From assembly GCA_015680685.1 (NCBI GenBank), contig MNCI01020127.1, positions 94,946 through 132,235 on the forward strand: a stretch of 37,290 nucleotides of DNA, in the 5' to 3' direction. This document shows, one piece after another, positions 1-10,970 of the stretch. How positions within the stretch are numbered: position 1 is the first letter of the stretch; every line of letters starts with the position of its first letter. The position numbers were made by a program, and so were the translations under genes. The notes under the pieces were generated by a model. It was not told the DNA's origin. It did no database searches and worked only from the letters and a program-made list of their open reading frames with translations. Source of the DNA: Gnetum montanum. Its lineage: Eukaryota > Streptophyta > Gnetopsida > Gnetales > Gnetaceae.

Positions 1-946
1 TAATGTTATGGGGCCAATTACACCAATGTACAATGGAAAAGCTTACATTATTGTTGATGTTGATTACCTAACAAAATGGGAAGAAGTAGTTGCTGTTAAG
101 GATTGTACACCATCTATAGCTGCACGATTTGTTCAACAACAAATCATAAATAGGTTTGGTGTGCCGTGTGCACTTATTTTAGATAATGGTACACATTTCA
201 TAGGTGCAAGTTTTTGAAAATTAATGCAACTCTTAAGGGTTGAGCATAAATTGACTACACCATACCACCCCTAAGCAAATGGTCAAGCAAAATTCACCAA
301 CAGGGAGATTACGAAGATATTGACAAGAACCATTAGCAAGTTTAAGTAAGACTAGAACACTAAACTAAACGATGCTCTTTGGGCATACCACTCCACATGG
401 AAACTCCCTACATGCTACTCTCCCTATGAGTTAGTGTATGGTAAATTACCAATGCTTCCTATTCAAACTGAGCTCCGTACACTATCCACGAGATGTAACC
501 TCAACCTTGACCTTGATCTAGCATAGAAATAATAGTTAGTAACCCTTAACTTGCTAAATGAAAACCTATTAGCTACCTTGTCATCTAATGAATTGCATAA
601 GGCCTTCAATAAACAACATCATGACCTAAGAATTAGGAAAGTTAAATATTAGCTAGGAGATAAGGTTCTCTACTAGAATCCCACACATGTGCCACAACAT
701 ACTAAATTTGAAACACTGTGGGAAGGACCTTATAGTATTTACACAATGTTTCCTTCAGGGGCAATGACAATATACAAACCTAAGAACCCAAACAAGAAAC
801 TATTGGTCAACGTGCAACAAACCAAACCTTTCCAGGGGCTTAGGATAGCCAGTACACATGCTACGTCTCTTGATGGACAACACTGCTCACTATTTTAGAT
901 CTCCTCCTTCCAACTTAGTCATGGAGGAGATGGCCACCTATGCTAA
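1..946 (+). pseudogene. Integrase C-terminal half of pol (E1), decayed
   Basis: This is the end of a Ty3/gypsy polyprotein, the integrase that joins element cDNA to host DNA. One frame runs throughout. It shows MGPI, YIIVDVDYLTKW, the second catalytic Asp in LILDNGTHFIG, then TPYHP-ANGQ, NREI and a C-terminal part with EGPY, PSGA and LLVNVQQTKP. The Glu expected exactly 35 residues after the second Asp is Lys (codon 290-292), so the D,D35E triad is broken. In-frame stops include 272-274, 353-355, 524-526 and 674-676. No frameshift is seen. The frame ends at 944-946, overlapping a purine-rich tract that encodes HGGDG. The homologous part of element D lies at 23934-24752. Confidence 0.88.
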
Positions 947-2840
947 CCATTCTAGGCCCTTAGTTATTTTTGAATTTTTGTTTTACACATTCTTTCAACT
1001 TTTCTTATTTTTTTTACACGATTGTTCATGTTTTTACTATTTCTTTGTTTGCTTGATTTACTTTTATTTGTCATCTAATAAGTGCTCATGATGGTGGATT
1101 GAATAATATTGTATTGATTGCTAATGTTTGGTTTTTACCTTTGAATTATGATGCTGATATTAAGGTATGGTTCTTTTGGTAAAATAGGCAATAAGTCCAT
1201 GCCATCCACTCATCCATACAACTTTATGGTCTACTTTGGCTTTTAACTGTATAGTCCCCTTTTTCTAAGTAAACTTATTAATGAATTGGTGGCTGGGTAT
1301 TTTTCAAACCAAGGAAAGACTCAAAGGATGAAAAGGGTGTGACTTCAAGGGGATTCGATGCATTGGTGCTGGCCATTCTCTTAGTTGCTTGGATGCTTTT
1401 TTTCTTTTGGGTTTTCTACCATTTTGACATTGTTCAAATATTAGGAAGTTGAGTGAATAAAAATAATTCTTTGCATGGTGTGGTTCTCACGCATAAACAT
1501 AAAAAAGAGAGAGAAAGAGGTGAAAATTCAAAGCACACCCCTTAGACATAATAAAGTAATATGGGCTACAAGCATTGGTTATGGTGCTAGAAAGACATGT
1601 TACCCATGCTTGAAGGTTCCCTCTAACTAATGCCTTTTCTCACTTCCTACTTATCCATCTCACTCTCCTTGGAATGGTGGTGAATTTTTGTGGAAGCATT
1701 CTTGTTGCTTTAAGTTGATGGATTGGCCAAGTGTATTGATGCGAGGTCACTAGATGTGGTTTGTTTGAGTCTGGATTTGGAATGAGTTCTACTCAGTCAC
1801 ATTAACCATGAAATACACAAGGGACTTTACACAACCTTGTTCTTGGGATTCAATTTCATTCTCTCCTCTCCATTTTTCTTCCCATTTTCCCACCTCATTG
1901 CTAGCTTTATCATTAGTCCATTTCTAGGTTGATGCATTGTATTTATTTGGTGAATTCTTGTGGGTAAGTTTTTAACTCTTACTTCCAAATGACATTCCTA
2001 GAGCCTACGAACTCTTTGGTTTATGGGTTTGTTAGGGCATAAAAGGCATGAGCCTGCTTTGGGAAGGACCCACTAGCATTCTTTTTTGGTGTAATTGTTA
2101 AGTTCTTTTTCTTAAACATTTCCTGCAATCAATCATCTCTTATTTCATCCCCATCCATGACATCCATTTTATTGGCATTTCCATTGTTATTTTTTCCCAT
2201 CTTTCTTGTTCCTCATATTTTTCCATCTTATAGCTACTGGAGGTTCGCTCTTAGTCATGGGGGCCTTGGCACAAATTTTTCAATTTTCTCCATTTTACTA
2301 TTCACCTAACCGCTACACCTTGGGTAGTCACTTGTGATAAATCTCCAAACTAGTTTTTGCCATAACCTCAACTCAGCCAATGCACTTCATATCAAGGAAA
2401 GGTATCAATTTCATTGTGGTTTATCTATCCTTGCTCATTTGTGACTATGTTGTGTGTGCAGATGGTGATCATACAAACAATGGATTAGGCTTGGAGGAAG
2501 CACTCAGGATGAACCAGAACTAGAGCATTTATGAAAGGAGAAAATCTGGTGGTGTGGCTATGGATAAACAACGGAAGGCACAATCTTAGCATTGGTGGCA
2601 ACACACTTCATTTTCTTTCTTTCTCTTTCTCTACAAGTTGCCAAATAAAGGCTTGGATGTCATTTTATGTAGGAGTGTTCACGACAATGGTCATGAACAC
2701 TAATGTTCTAATATGCTTATTGATCTATTCACTAGGCATGTTGAGTCTGTCATCCCATTCCATTGTTAGTTATCAATTAGTCAATAATCCCATAGCTTCC
2801 TAATATTTTGTAAGGAACTCAAGGATGAGTTTTCATTCAA
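947..2840 (+). other. Non-coding 3' region of E1
   Basis: No coding frame can be supported. Short blocks recur in the same order in A, B and D: a 'GTGTGACTTCAAGGGG' block near 1338, an 'ACATGTTACCCATGC' block near 1595, a 'GAGCCTGCTTTGGG' block near 2050, and an 'AGTCATGGGGGCC' purine block near 2254. A short GA tract at 1507-1520 sits where element B has a long GA microsatellite. The last 80 bp before the PPT are shared by all elements. Confidence 0.7.
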
Positions 2841-2851
2841 TTGTGGAGGTA
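2841..2851 (+). promoter_or_regulatory. Polypurine tract of E1
   Basis: The tract TTGTGGAGGTA lies directly before the LTR start TGATGAG. This is the place of the plus-strand primer, and it aligns with TGGGGGTA before the 3' LTR of A and CATTGGGGTA before that of D. Confidence 0.75.
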
Positions 2852-3686
2852 TGATGAGAGCGTTTACTCTAGCAGTTACTTTAATTACTTGAGTGGTTAC
2901 TCTAGTATTTATTCTAAGTATTAGAGTGGTTACTTTAGTAGTTATTCTAATTAATAGAGTGGTTACTCTAGTGGTTACTTTAGTAGTTATTCTAATTATT
3001 AGAGTGGGTACTTTAATTATTAGAGTAGTTGCTCCCAAGCTTATAAATATAGTGCCCAGGTGCACAATTGAGAAGAAGTCTTTTAGCAGTCAAGTAGCGA
3101 AATTCTGGTAGTCTATTTGAAAGTTAGAGTATTTTCCAAGTGCCTGTAGCAGGAGGTCTAAGTGTGGATGGATCTTTATTCGAGCATTGTGTACCTGAGC
3201 ACACCTTGTGTATGACAATAAAGATGAGCTCTTTGATTCATCCTTGTAGCACTTGAGATTTATTTTTTTACGCATTTCTTTTATTTTATTTTCTTATGTA
3301 TTTATTTTATTCTATTTTATTTTATGCACTTTACATTTCTGTTATTAGCATAGAAATTCATTTTGATCAATTAAGTAAATCATTAAATTACACAAGCACG
3401 ACCACTTCGAGCATGTGTGTAATGCTTGAGAACCTGGTAACGATTAGCGTTTGGTAATTCCAACAATGTTGCACTAGTTTAGGATGTGTACAACCAGTGG
3501 GAATAGATGTTGGTGTTAGGATTAGTTATAACTTAGTTAATGTGTAGTTAAGTTAAATTAGTCACTTAGTTACCTCTCTCCTTCCCTACTAGCGCAGGAC
3601 ATAAAAACATAAAAGCTATAAAAATAATATGCCTCAAGCTTACTTAACCATACAATCGTGACATACAGGTAAGATTGGGAAGACAA
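2852..3686 (+). repeat. 3' LTR of E1, U3 type C, truncated at an N
   Basis: It starts TGATGAG. U3 is a tandem array (next entry). A TATA box TATAAATA lies at 3042-3049, and an AATAAA signal is near 3219. The U5 part aligns with the other LTRs ('GGTAA' blocks, 'AGGATGTGTA', 'ATGCCTCA', 'GGGAAGACAA'). It ends at the N at 3687, about 110-130 bp before the expected CTCATCA end. Confidence 0.85.
2859..3035 (+). promoter_or_regulatory. Tandem dyad array in U3 of E1
   Basis: A unit of about 33 bp built around GAGTGGTTACTCTAGT is repeated imperfectly four to five times directly upstream of the TATA box. The core is a perfect dyad at 2955-2970 (TAGAGT-GGTT-ACTCTA), with variants near 2890, 2922, 3000 and 3020. 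The place and form suggest repeated binding sites for a dimeric regulator; that is inference. Short ORFs on both strands here are by-products of the repeat. Confidence 0.6.
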
Positions 3687-3687
3687 N
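3687..3687. other. Ambiguous base or gap at the E1 LTR / element I junction
   Basis: A single N separates a plus-strand LTR, cut in U5, from a minus-strand RT remnant cut in mid-domain. Both features end exactly here. It may mark a joined gap rather than a true junction. A second N at 36590 falls at the same LTR position. Confidence 0.8.
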
Positions 3688-4750
3688 CAACATCTTTCTA
3701 TATGTGAAAGTCCCCCCAGGACAAATAAATGTGGTTTTAGCCTAATCCTCTAGTGCTATTTGGATTTGGTTATAGTCACTATAGCCATCCAAAAAACTAT
3801 AGTAACAATGCTCAAAAATGGTGTATAACACCTAGTTCACAAATGGCAAAGAAAAATGATCCTTGAATGTTGGCATGTTTAATAGCCTAAAATTGATGTA
3901 GACCCTCCATTCCCACCTTTCTTTAGCACTATCATAAGTGGGCTAACCCACTCACTATTTGCAATAAGATAGATGAACACCACCTTGAGGAGTTGTTTAA
4001 TTTCCTCTTTGATGATCTACTTTAGTTTGGGATTCAACTACCTCTGCAATTACCTCTTTGGTTTCATAAAGGAATCTATGTAAATTTGATGTTAGCATAT
4101 CCTTGGATGAATTCTAGTTAGCTCATGATATGACCAAGCAAAGGTTGTTGGCCATTTTTTAACCACCTCCAATAGCTTTTTTTTTCTTGCATAAGAGTAA
4201 GGTTAGCATTGATAATGACTAGCTTGCCATTTTTCAGATAAGCATATTTCATTATGATTTGTAGAGTGTTTAACTCAAGGGGCTCTTATTTAAAGCTCTT
4301 AGGAATTTTTAACTCTCCGTTATTGGTGTCATCAGGTTCATTGGAGAGTTGGTGATGAACTTGCTCCAGTTCATTTATGCCTTCAATGTAGGCACTTGTT
4401 AGGCTCTCAGTTTGTTTGATGCACAATGTTTAACTACTTTTAGATTTAGCTATTAATCACTAGGAATTCTCTTGTTTTGTGATTGCTGTGTATAGATGCC
4501 TTTGAATTCTTGTAACATCTGCACACTACCTGCATACTATGATTGTTGTACTTTTAATTGTTCATAATTTCAACATGCAATGGCACCCTATGTCATTGTA
4601 CGCAATGCATGGAAGGTGCTTCCTCTCTATATTCCAAAGTTATTTTCCTTAAAAATCTCCAAGGAGAGGTCTCTAATTCCCAGCTACACATCTATTATGC
4701 TTAGCCAAGTCCTTCCCATGATGATTAGAAAGTCTCCCTTATAGTTGTCT
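3688..4750 (-). pseudogene. Linker and N-terminal half of reverse transcriptase (element I), decayed
   Basis: Read from 4750 down to 3688, the reverse complement matches the linker and RT of element D at about 21400-22430. Recognisable are the linker before RT, the block before the palm domain, the 'WVSP' and 'RV-IDF' region, and the 'GYSxYNQI-IALED' helix near 3770. The copy stops at the N just before the 'PFGLCNAP' block, so the catalytic DD pair is absent. Several in-frame stops and shifts are present. RT copies element RNA into DNA; this fragment cannot. Confidence 0.8.
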
Positions 4751-4752
4751 AC

Positions 4753-5151
4753 TCAGATCACTAGGAAGTTAGTAGGATATGACCATCCACAAACAATGAT
4801 CACAATGTCCTCCATCAATCCCAAGGAAATGGTGATGGAATGATTTGCTAACTCAAGATGAATGTTGCTCTTTTTGGGAGGAGGTAGGTTCCAAGCTTTG
4901 TACATTTCATGAGAGATCAAATTGACACCAGAACCTATGTCCAAAAGAGCCGTGCAAGGTTCATTCCCAATTATTTGTAAGTAAATGAGGGGCCTCCTAG
5001 GATTAGATCTCTTCATGGGAAGGTGGCCAACCTTTATCCAATTTGTGAGCCCATGGATCAACATTACAGTATGCACTTTGGTAGGTGTATAGTTTGAAGG
5101 GATCTTGAAGGATGTTGCAAAAGAGGAAGGAGAAGTAGAATCAACTACCAC
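4753..5151 (-). pseudogene. Retropepsin-like aspartic protease (element I)
   Basis: This is the protease that cuts Gag-Pol of Ty3/gypsy elements. An open stretch of 132 codons contains a KVGHLP-(R) block, the active-site segment ALLDIGSGVNLIS (Asp codon at 4939-4941) and a downstream SITISLGLMEDIV strand region. Here the catalytic Asp is kept. The matching site in element D has Asn. It lies between gag and RT remnants as expected. The stretch opens at an internal Met and is one piece of a longer broken polyprotein. Confidence 0.8.
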
Positions 5152-6683
5152 AAGTGTCTATGAGGGCTTAGTAGGATTGTTAATTTAGAAAATGGTTATT
5201 TTAAAGTCTTATTATCCAAACCACTTAAGTTAAAAATCCTTGTGATATTTCTTTGTTATGGCTAGGATGGAATTTTGCCTTGCATAGATGAAGTGGGTAG
5301 CAACTGAGTTGAGGGTGGAGGTATAAGTGTAGAAGGATGAAAAGGGTAATATGGAAATGGGTACTCCCCTCTTTGAGATTGTGCTCTAAAATACTTAGAA
5401 GGGTAGTAATAGTGCTAGAAAAAGGCATTATTGGAAGAGTCATGCAAAGAAATGGGTTGCTCATTATAGTACTCATATGAATTTAACTATCGATAAGGAT
5501 ATTGCTACCTTGGTGGTGGAATCCCTCATGATTGTGGGTGTTACCACTATTGGTAATGCTTGTGAGGTTAAGGTGGAGCTCCACTTGGATAGTAGGCTTG
5601 TTGGTGGAATTGCTTATAGTTGCCTTGAGGATAAGATAACCTCTTAGGTGCTTACCTTTTCACCAATCTAGGATTCAAAGCACACACCCAAGGTTTTTGC
5701 AAATGTGAAAAAACTAGGCAAGATGCTCCTAGTGGTAGATGTCACATCCACCATCGTCATCTATCTTGCAATCCACAACCTCTTCAATGATAGTAGCTTT
5801 GCCCTTACCCCTCTTATGGGCATATTCAACTTCCTTTATTTTCGTTCAGTCACGATCGCTACCTTGCTTTTTGGACTTCTCTGTAATTTTGAGAGTAGTT
5901 TATAACTTTTCATCTAAAGAGCCCCACATTTTGTCTATCTTAGCTAATATTTTAGAAATAGATTTTTGTATCAACAAGGTCTTATGTTGCACCACTTCAT
6001 CTAGTGATGCCTCCTCTTCATTGTCACAAAATCGAACCTTTCGTTCATGGATGGAAGGATCCTAGTTGTATACCTTTATACTTTCTATTTTTTTCAACTC
6101 ACCTTTTTCTTTGGCCACTTGCTTAATAGCCTTTGGATCTAATGGGCTCTTAATTTTGAAATCCTCCCTTGGGCATAGCTCTTAAGAGTTCTCCTTGTCT
6201 TTGTTCTAATCCCATCTATGATATGGTGTAGCGACTTCCTTTGAGAAAAGTCATGGCCTAGGCATTTGTGCAATAGAGAGTAATATATGTTCATGGTTGC
6301 ATCCAAGGATTCATGTGTTCCTTACTTCCACCCATGGATTTGCTTCCTTAGATTAGACATTTAGGACTATGTTTGATACTTGTCATTGAAGAGTTCAAGT
6401 ATCATACTCCATTGTCTGATTGATTTTGTTTCTAAGGACTAGTACTAGCTTTCAACCTCCTCGATGAGTGTCCTAGGGAATAGCTTTAATTTTTGCCATT
6501 TGTTTTTAATGTTTTGTAAGACAGATGCATCATGAAAAGCTGCGAGATGCTTCTATGATTTAGAATTGCATTCCCCTTCAAACTTGGGGATATTATTCAT
6601 GTCCAACCATTTGATTTAGCTATCTTTCACATGCTTTATTGGAATCCTTATTACCTTGGTAATGTTTAGCATATTTCTGGTTG
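5152..6683 (-). pseudogene. Gag, C-terminal two-thirds (element I), decayed
   Basis: The reverse complement aligns with gag of element D (about 19460-21060). Near 6680-6600 it reads into the start of the conserved gag domain (NIPKFEG- and LKLFP-like blocks), followed by lysine/glutamate-rich helices, and near 5650-5250 a Pro/Tyr/His-rich tail. Many stops and shifts break it. Element A sits at its 5' side, and the N-terminal part continues at 15304-16203. Confidence 0.75.
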
Positions 6684-6688
6684 CAAGC
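6684..6688 (+). repeat. Target-site duplication, left copy (CAAGC)
   Basis: CAAGC directly precedes the 5' LTR of element A and is repeated at 15299-15303 directly after its 3' LTR. Five bases is the usual length for Ty3/gypsy integration. Removing A and one copy restores continuity of the gag of element I with no base missing. Confidence 0.93.
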
Positions 6689-7498
6689 TGATGAGTCATT
6701 GTTTGGGGTGACCGCAATATTGCATACATGATATCGTGGCCTGTCTCCTCATCTATAAATAAGAGGTAGAAAGATGAGTTAGATACATCATAGATCATTA
6801 GGAAGTTAGTTAGTTTTAGTTTAAGTGTTTTTCGTTTCTCTCTCTCAACCCTTTTTCCTCTCCGTGTATGCCCGCAGTGTGGTGAATGTAATTGTATGAC
6901 ATCCTTTATTCGAGTGTGACGTACTTGGACACGTACATGATCGACAATAAAGATCGAGATTACTTCATCATTACAGAATTCACTTAGATTAATTATTTAA
7001 TTAATTTTTATTTACTGATTTCCTAGTTAATAATCTCTTACCCTTAAACTCATGTTAAAACGCAGAATGAGTACGACTTGATTATGAGCATTTAAGTGTG
7101 GCTACTTGGTAACCCAGTAGCGTACCTAGGATCTACACTTGGTAATCCTAGTGGTAGTCATACACGAAGTTCAAGATGTGTACAGATGATCAAGGAATGG
7201 ATGCTCATCACACTTAGGCTAGATTAGATTCTCTCACCCTCTCTCTCTCCTAGATTAGTGAATATTACTTTCCATTGTCTTCAGGAGTAGCATTAGATTA
7301 GAAACCCATCATACACCTCACTCTGGACTAAACCATACGTGATAAAGCTAATACTAGTCCAGGTGGGAAGACAACGAACTCTGACCTAAGGCTAACTGTC
7401 TAGATGCCACAACTAGTCCATCTGCGGAGTTCGATCGGATCGCACGTGTAATGCTCGTATTCGTTTGGTTGAGTGTAGGGGTACCTTGCCACTCATCA
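6689..7498 (+). repeat. 5' LTR of element A
   Basis: It runs TGATGAG to CTCATCA, 810 bp, the same length as the 3' copy. U3 holds the perfect palindrome GCAATATTGC at 6714-6723. TATAAATA is at 6754-6761 and AATAAA at 6946-6951. U5 contains the blocks shared with all other LTRs in the window. Confidence 0.95.
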
Positions 7499-7517
7499 TT
7501 GGCACCGTTGCTAGGGA
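7499..7517 (+). promoter_or_regulatory. Primer binding site of element A (tRNA-Asp type)
   Basis: TTGGCACCGTTGCTAGGGA directly follows the LTR. It matches the complement of the 3' end of plant tRNA-Asp (TGGCGCCGTTGCCGGGGA) apart from changes of C-to-T or G-to-A type. This primer is typical of Athila/Tat elements. The matching sites are at 16332-16350 (-), 18402 and 26963. Confidence 0.9.
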
Positions 7518-7639
7518 TAGTGCTAGTTATCTAGATTAGTTAGATCATACAAGGTTGTTGTAAAGGACTTAATGATATATCTCTTAGAAAAAAATAATTA
7601 TTAAAAGTCACATATAAATTCACACACAATTTCACAACT

Positions 7640-9622
7640 ATGCCTCTCCTACAAGACGATAATAATGCCACACCTAGTGAAGAAGTTTATTGGAGAACCA
7701 ATGAACTATATGATGATGAAGATTGGAGAACACAACCTGAAGTGGGGGTTTCTTATAAACATAAACAAAAGAAACATCATCCCAACGCACGATAGCATAA
7801 CTTACTCGATGACGATGAACCCCTATTGGCCACTACAAGCTTAACGCAAATACAAGAGGTTGTTCGAATCTCCTGTAGGCATCGTAAAGAGAGCCATCTA
7901 CCTAGGCTTGATTTAAATAACTTTCCTAATTTTTCAAGAGGCCATGACTTAGATCTGCATCAACATTTACAAGCCTTCTACAGTGCCTACACATGGAATA
8001 ACATTGATAACGGTTGGCAAAAACTCAAGCTCTTCCCTATGACACTCATTGGCCAAGAAAAAGTATGGTATAGATCATTAAAACCAAATTCAATATGACA
8101 TTGGTCAATAATGGTAGAACTCTTTAACGAAAGATATCAATCCTACGCAAGAGTGTCAACCTTGAGAGAACAAATCCAAGAGTGGAAACAAGTAAAACAT
8201 GAACCCTTGGACATGGTCTTAGAAAGATATTATGCACTATTAAATGACTGTCTAGGCCATTGGTTCTTCGAGGAAAGGCTAATGTACCATATCATTGATG
8301 GGCTACGTAATGAAACAAGAGAGACCTTAGGGATGTATGCCCAAGGTCAACTATACGAACTACAAACCCATCAAGTCCAAGAGCTTATTAAGTAGGTAGA
8401 AAAAGAAGAAGGAGAATTAGCTCAATGGAAGAGTATTGAAAAACATCAGCGGGACCAAAATCTCAACTTAACAGAGGTCCCAAATCACAAAAAGGAGAAA
8501 TCAACCAATCTCAAGATGGAAGAACTATCTTTGCTAATGCAACAACCATTAGAAGAAGTCAAGGCAAAGATCAATAAGATGTTGGAATGGATGTATAAAA
8601 AGTGTGGAGAATGTATTAATCTTATTGGAGATAGAGTTTTGATAACCCAAGAAGCAGGAAAAAACATTAGACAATCAAAAATAAGGAATAACAAAAATAA
8701 GAGCTCAATTGCCAATCATACCTATGAATGCAACATATGCCTATACGATCATCCCAAGGGTCAATGCCCAATATTGTTACATTTACATGAGCATTGGGGA
8801 AACATGTTACATCTAGAGTTCATACAGAGATACTGTGTTCGATCATAGTGGAAAAAATTCTAGTTGTGGGGGAGACCACTGCTAAACTGGAGACACCCTT
8901 TGTATCATTCGAACCCAAACACTTATCTTGTTTAACATCCTATTTCTCCAACTGGGCCAACATACTCTATCTCACCACACTACTATTCTCCTTTATACTA
9001 TCAGCCCATGCCTTGAACACAACCACCACCTTGTGTGCCTTATACTTCTCCTCATTTTCAACATTATCATCCTTTCCCTCCTTCTACATCACCACCAACT
9101 ATTCCTAAGGTGTTTGCACCACAACAACAAATCACAAATGCTACTTGTGCCACTACTACCAATAGCAGTAAGAGGCCTCCTCAACATCAAAAGCGTCCCT
9201 TCTTTAAACATGACTGTAAGAAGGGACAACACAATTCTGAGGCCACTGCATCATCAACTTCTGCACAAGTCCAACCTTGTGATGCATTCTTACCTTTGAA
9301 CCCAATGCCTCATGTTACTTCATTAGGGTCACCAATTAACACTCCAACAACCATATGACCCAATGAACCTAGCCATGGAGGACATCATCCCAATCCTTAC
9401 ATACCATCTAACGGTCCCAATTATCATAGTGGGTCAACTCGTTATCTGGGAACTACATTGTACAAATTGCCCCACTATGCTCATTATAATCAAGTGTGTG
9501 AACCCCGATGGGGTAAGTATGGCCAAGTCCCAATACTTCCAACATGCAAGGATCCTCATTTTCCATTTATTAATCCTTTCCATTCTCAACCATTTAGTTA
9601 TGGGGGATACCCCCCATCCTAA
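7640..9622 (+). pseudogene. Gag of element A: single frame, eight nonsense codons
   Basis: Gag forms the virus-like particle and packages element RNA. The start is the first ATG after the PBS, and one frame of 660 codons runs to TAA at 9620. Residues about 60-250 hold the retrotransposon gag domain (LDLNNFPNF, KLKLFPMTLIG, WYRSLKPNSI, LFNERYQSYARV). An acidic/lysine-rich helical part follows, then a knuckle-like CNICLYDHPKGQC at residues 364-376 (C-x2-C-x3-H-x4-C, one residue shorter than the usual CCHC spacing) and a Pro/Tyr/His-rich tail ending GGYPPS. In-frame stops are at 7793, 8096, 8393, 8846, 8861, 8933, 9014 and 9356. No frameshift is needed, and the stops fit C-to-T or G-to-A change. 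Confidence 0.9.
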
Positions 9623-10970
9623 TAATAAGAAGGATTAATAACCATTTTTTATTTTCTTTAATTTTACAACTTTTTATTTTCCAGTTTTTCATTTTTCAAC
9701 TTCTTGTTTGATCTTTTTGTCTTTGGTATTTTTGTCTTTTTATAAGTAATCTTGTCTATGAATAAAATTCTCATGTGGATCATTAGTTGAGGTGTGTTCT
9801 ATGTTATCAAGTCTTGAATGGTCAATTATTTGGACAGTGAGCCCATTACACCCACTCATCCATTGTACAAATAAGAGGTTCTGTTCAAGGGTATAGTGAT
9901 ATTCTTGAAATTCTAAAACCTTAAAATTAATTTTGTATTCATTGTACCTAGAATGAAGAAGGATGGACCAAGAGGGAATGATGAGGGTGTGACATCAAGG
10001 GAACTTGCGGATTCTCTTTGGTGACGTCTGTGGGAGTTATCATGCAACATGGTTGTACTAAGATCCTTGTAGATCTAATGAAAAATGGGAGTAAGAGTAA
10101 TCAAAAAGGGCACTCAAAAATAAAATGCTATTCTAGAGGGTCCCATTGGAAATACATGCACCCATGCCTAAAGGTTGGTGACTTCTTTGGATTCAGTATT
10201 CAAAAAAAAGAGAGAGAAAATGAAAAGAAAAATCACTCCTCCCTTGAACAAAACGCCAAGTGATCGTATGCCTTGTTGTTATGATACTCTCATGGTTGTT
10301 CATCATGGAATAAAACAATGTGATGTCACTAATTAGAAGGATGGACTTGGTCTTGATCTTAGAACAACGGGTTAATGACACATTAATCATGCTTTTCACA
10401 TAAGATTCACTATGCCCTGGGTTAGTTACATCATGTCCCAATCTCTACGATCTCTTCTAGATCTCGTCTCATCTCACTGTTCATGTAATTGTAGCTCATG
10501 TTGTGTGTAACATAGAATTCTTACCTCACTTCGTTGATATTTACATGTGTGTGTTTTGTGGAGTTAGTGTGGATTACATTTAACCCTTCTAGTGCCCACA
10601 GACACTTTAAGTGTGGTTACACAAGGGCATTATAGGTTGAAACCTGCTTTGGGGAGGATCCACTTGTGTAATCTTCACTTGTGACATAGCTCACACACAC
10701 CATTTCTTACCCTCAGCCTATTTTTCATAATGTTCTTTGCCTACTATTATCCCTCTAAATTTCAATGTTCCTATGTACCATTACATAGCCTTTTTCTCCC
10801 ATCCGAGGTTTTATTGATAAAATCCACACCATCGTAATTAATTATGCCTTTTGAATTAATGAAAGTACCCTAGAACCCTTCAACATGTGTTACAAGTCCT
10901 AATTTCAACTTTTGATTCCAAGAAAAACCCTAAAAATTCAGCTTCCCCTCAGGCTTCAAACATCGATAGG
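9623..10970 (+). other. Non-coding region between gag and the internal promoter (element A)
   Basis: There is no pol and no supportable ORF. The conserved blocks of the family appear in the usual order: 'GTGTGACATCAAGGG' near 9988, 'ATGCACCCATGCCTAAAGG' near 10155, and 'ACCTGCTTTGGGGAGGA' near 10640. A GA-rich stretch at 10207-10218 matches the GA position of the other elements in kind, though its order relative to the second block differs. Confidence 0.65.

Larger units (their letters stand above)
1..3686 (+). mobile_element. Element E1: 3' part of an Athila/Tat-like LTR retrotransposon
   Basis: The order is integrase remnant, about 1.9 kb of non-coding DNA, polypurine tract and 3' LTR, as in the 3' half of a Ty3/gypsy element. 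The left end runs off the window and the LTR stops at an N at 3687. E1 has no ORF2 between the non-coding region and the PPT, unlike element D, so it is probably a deletion derivative. About 70 bp before its PPT match the same stretch in A, B and D. Confidence 0.85.
3688..6683 (-). mobile_element. Element I, inverted Athila-like element, pol/gag part
   Basis: Read on the minus strand this holds gag (C-terminal part), protease and the first half of RT, each aligning with element D. It is interrupted at 6683/6684 by element A and resumes at 15304, where the rest of gag, the PBS and part of the 5' LTR follow. The RT end is cut at the N at 3687. Confidence 0.88.

Noticed and set aside
2859-3035. 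CRISPR-like repeat array
   Set aside because: Units are contiguous and imperfect, without unique spacers, and lie in an LTR U3 in a plant sequence.
2781-3111. Overlapping ORFs on both strands in 2781-3111
   Set aside because: They are by-products of the tandem U3 repeat, with Val/Ile/Thr-rich translations and no protein features.
5705-6065. Plus-strand ORFs at 5705-6065
   Set aside because: They are antisense to the gag remnant of element I.
7499-7517. tRNA gene fragment at the PBS
   Set aside because: Only the 18-19 bases complementary to a tRNA 3' end are present, directly after an LTR; no tRNA gene was found in the window.
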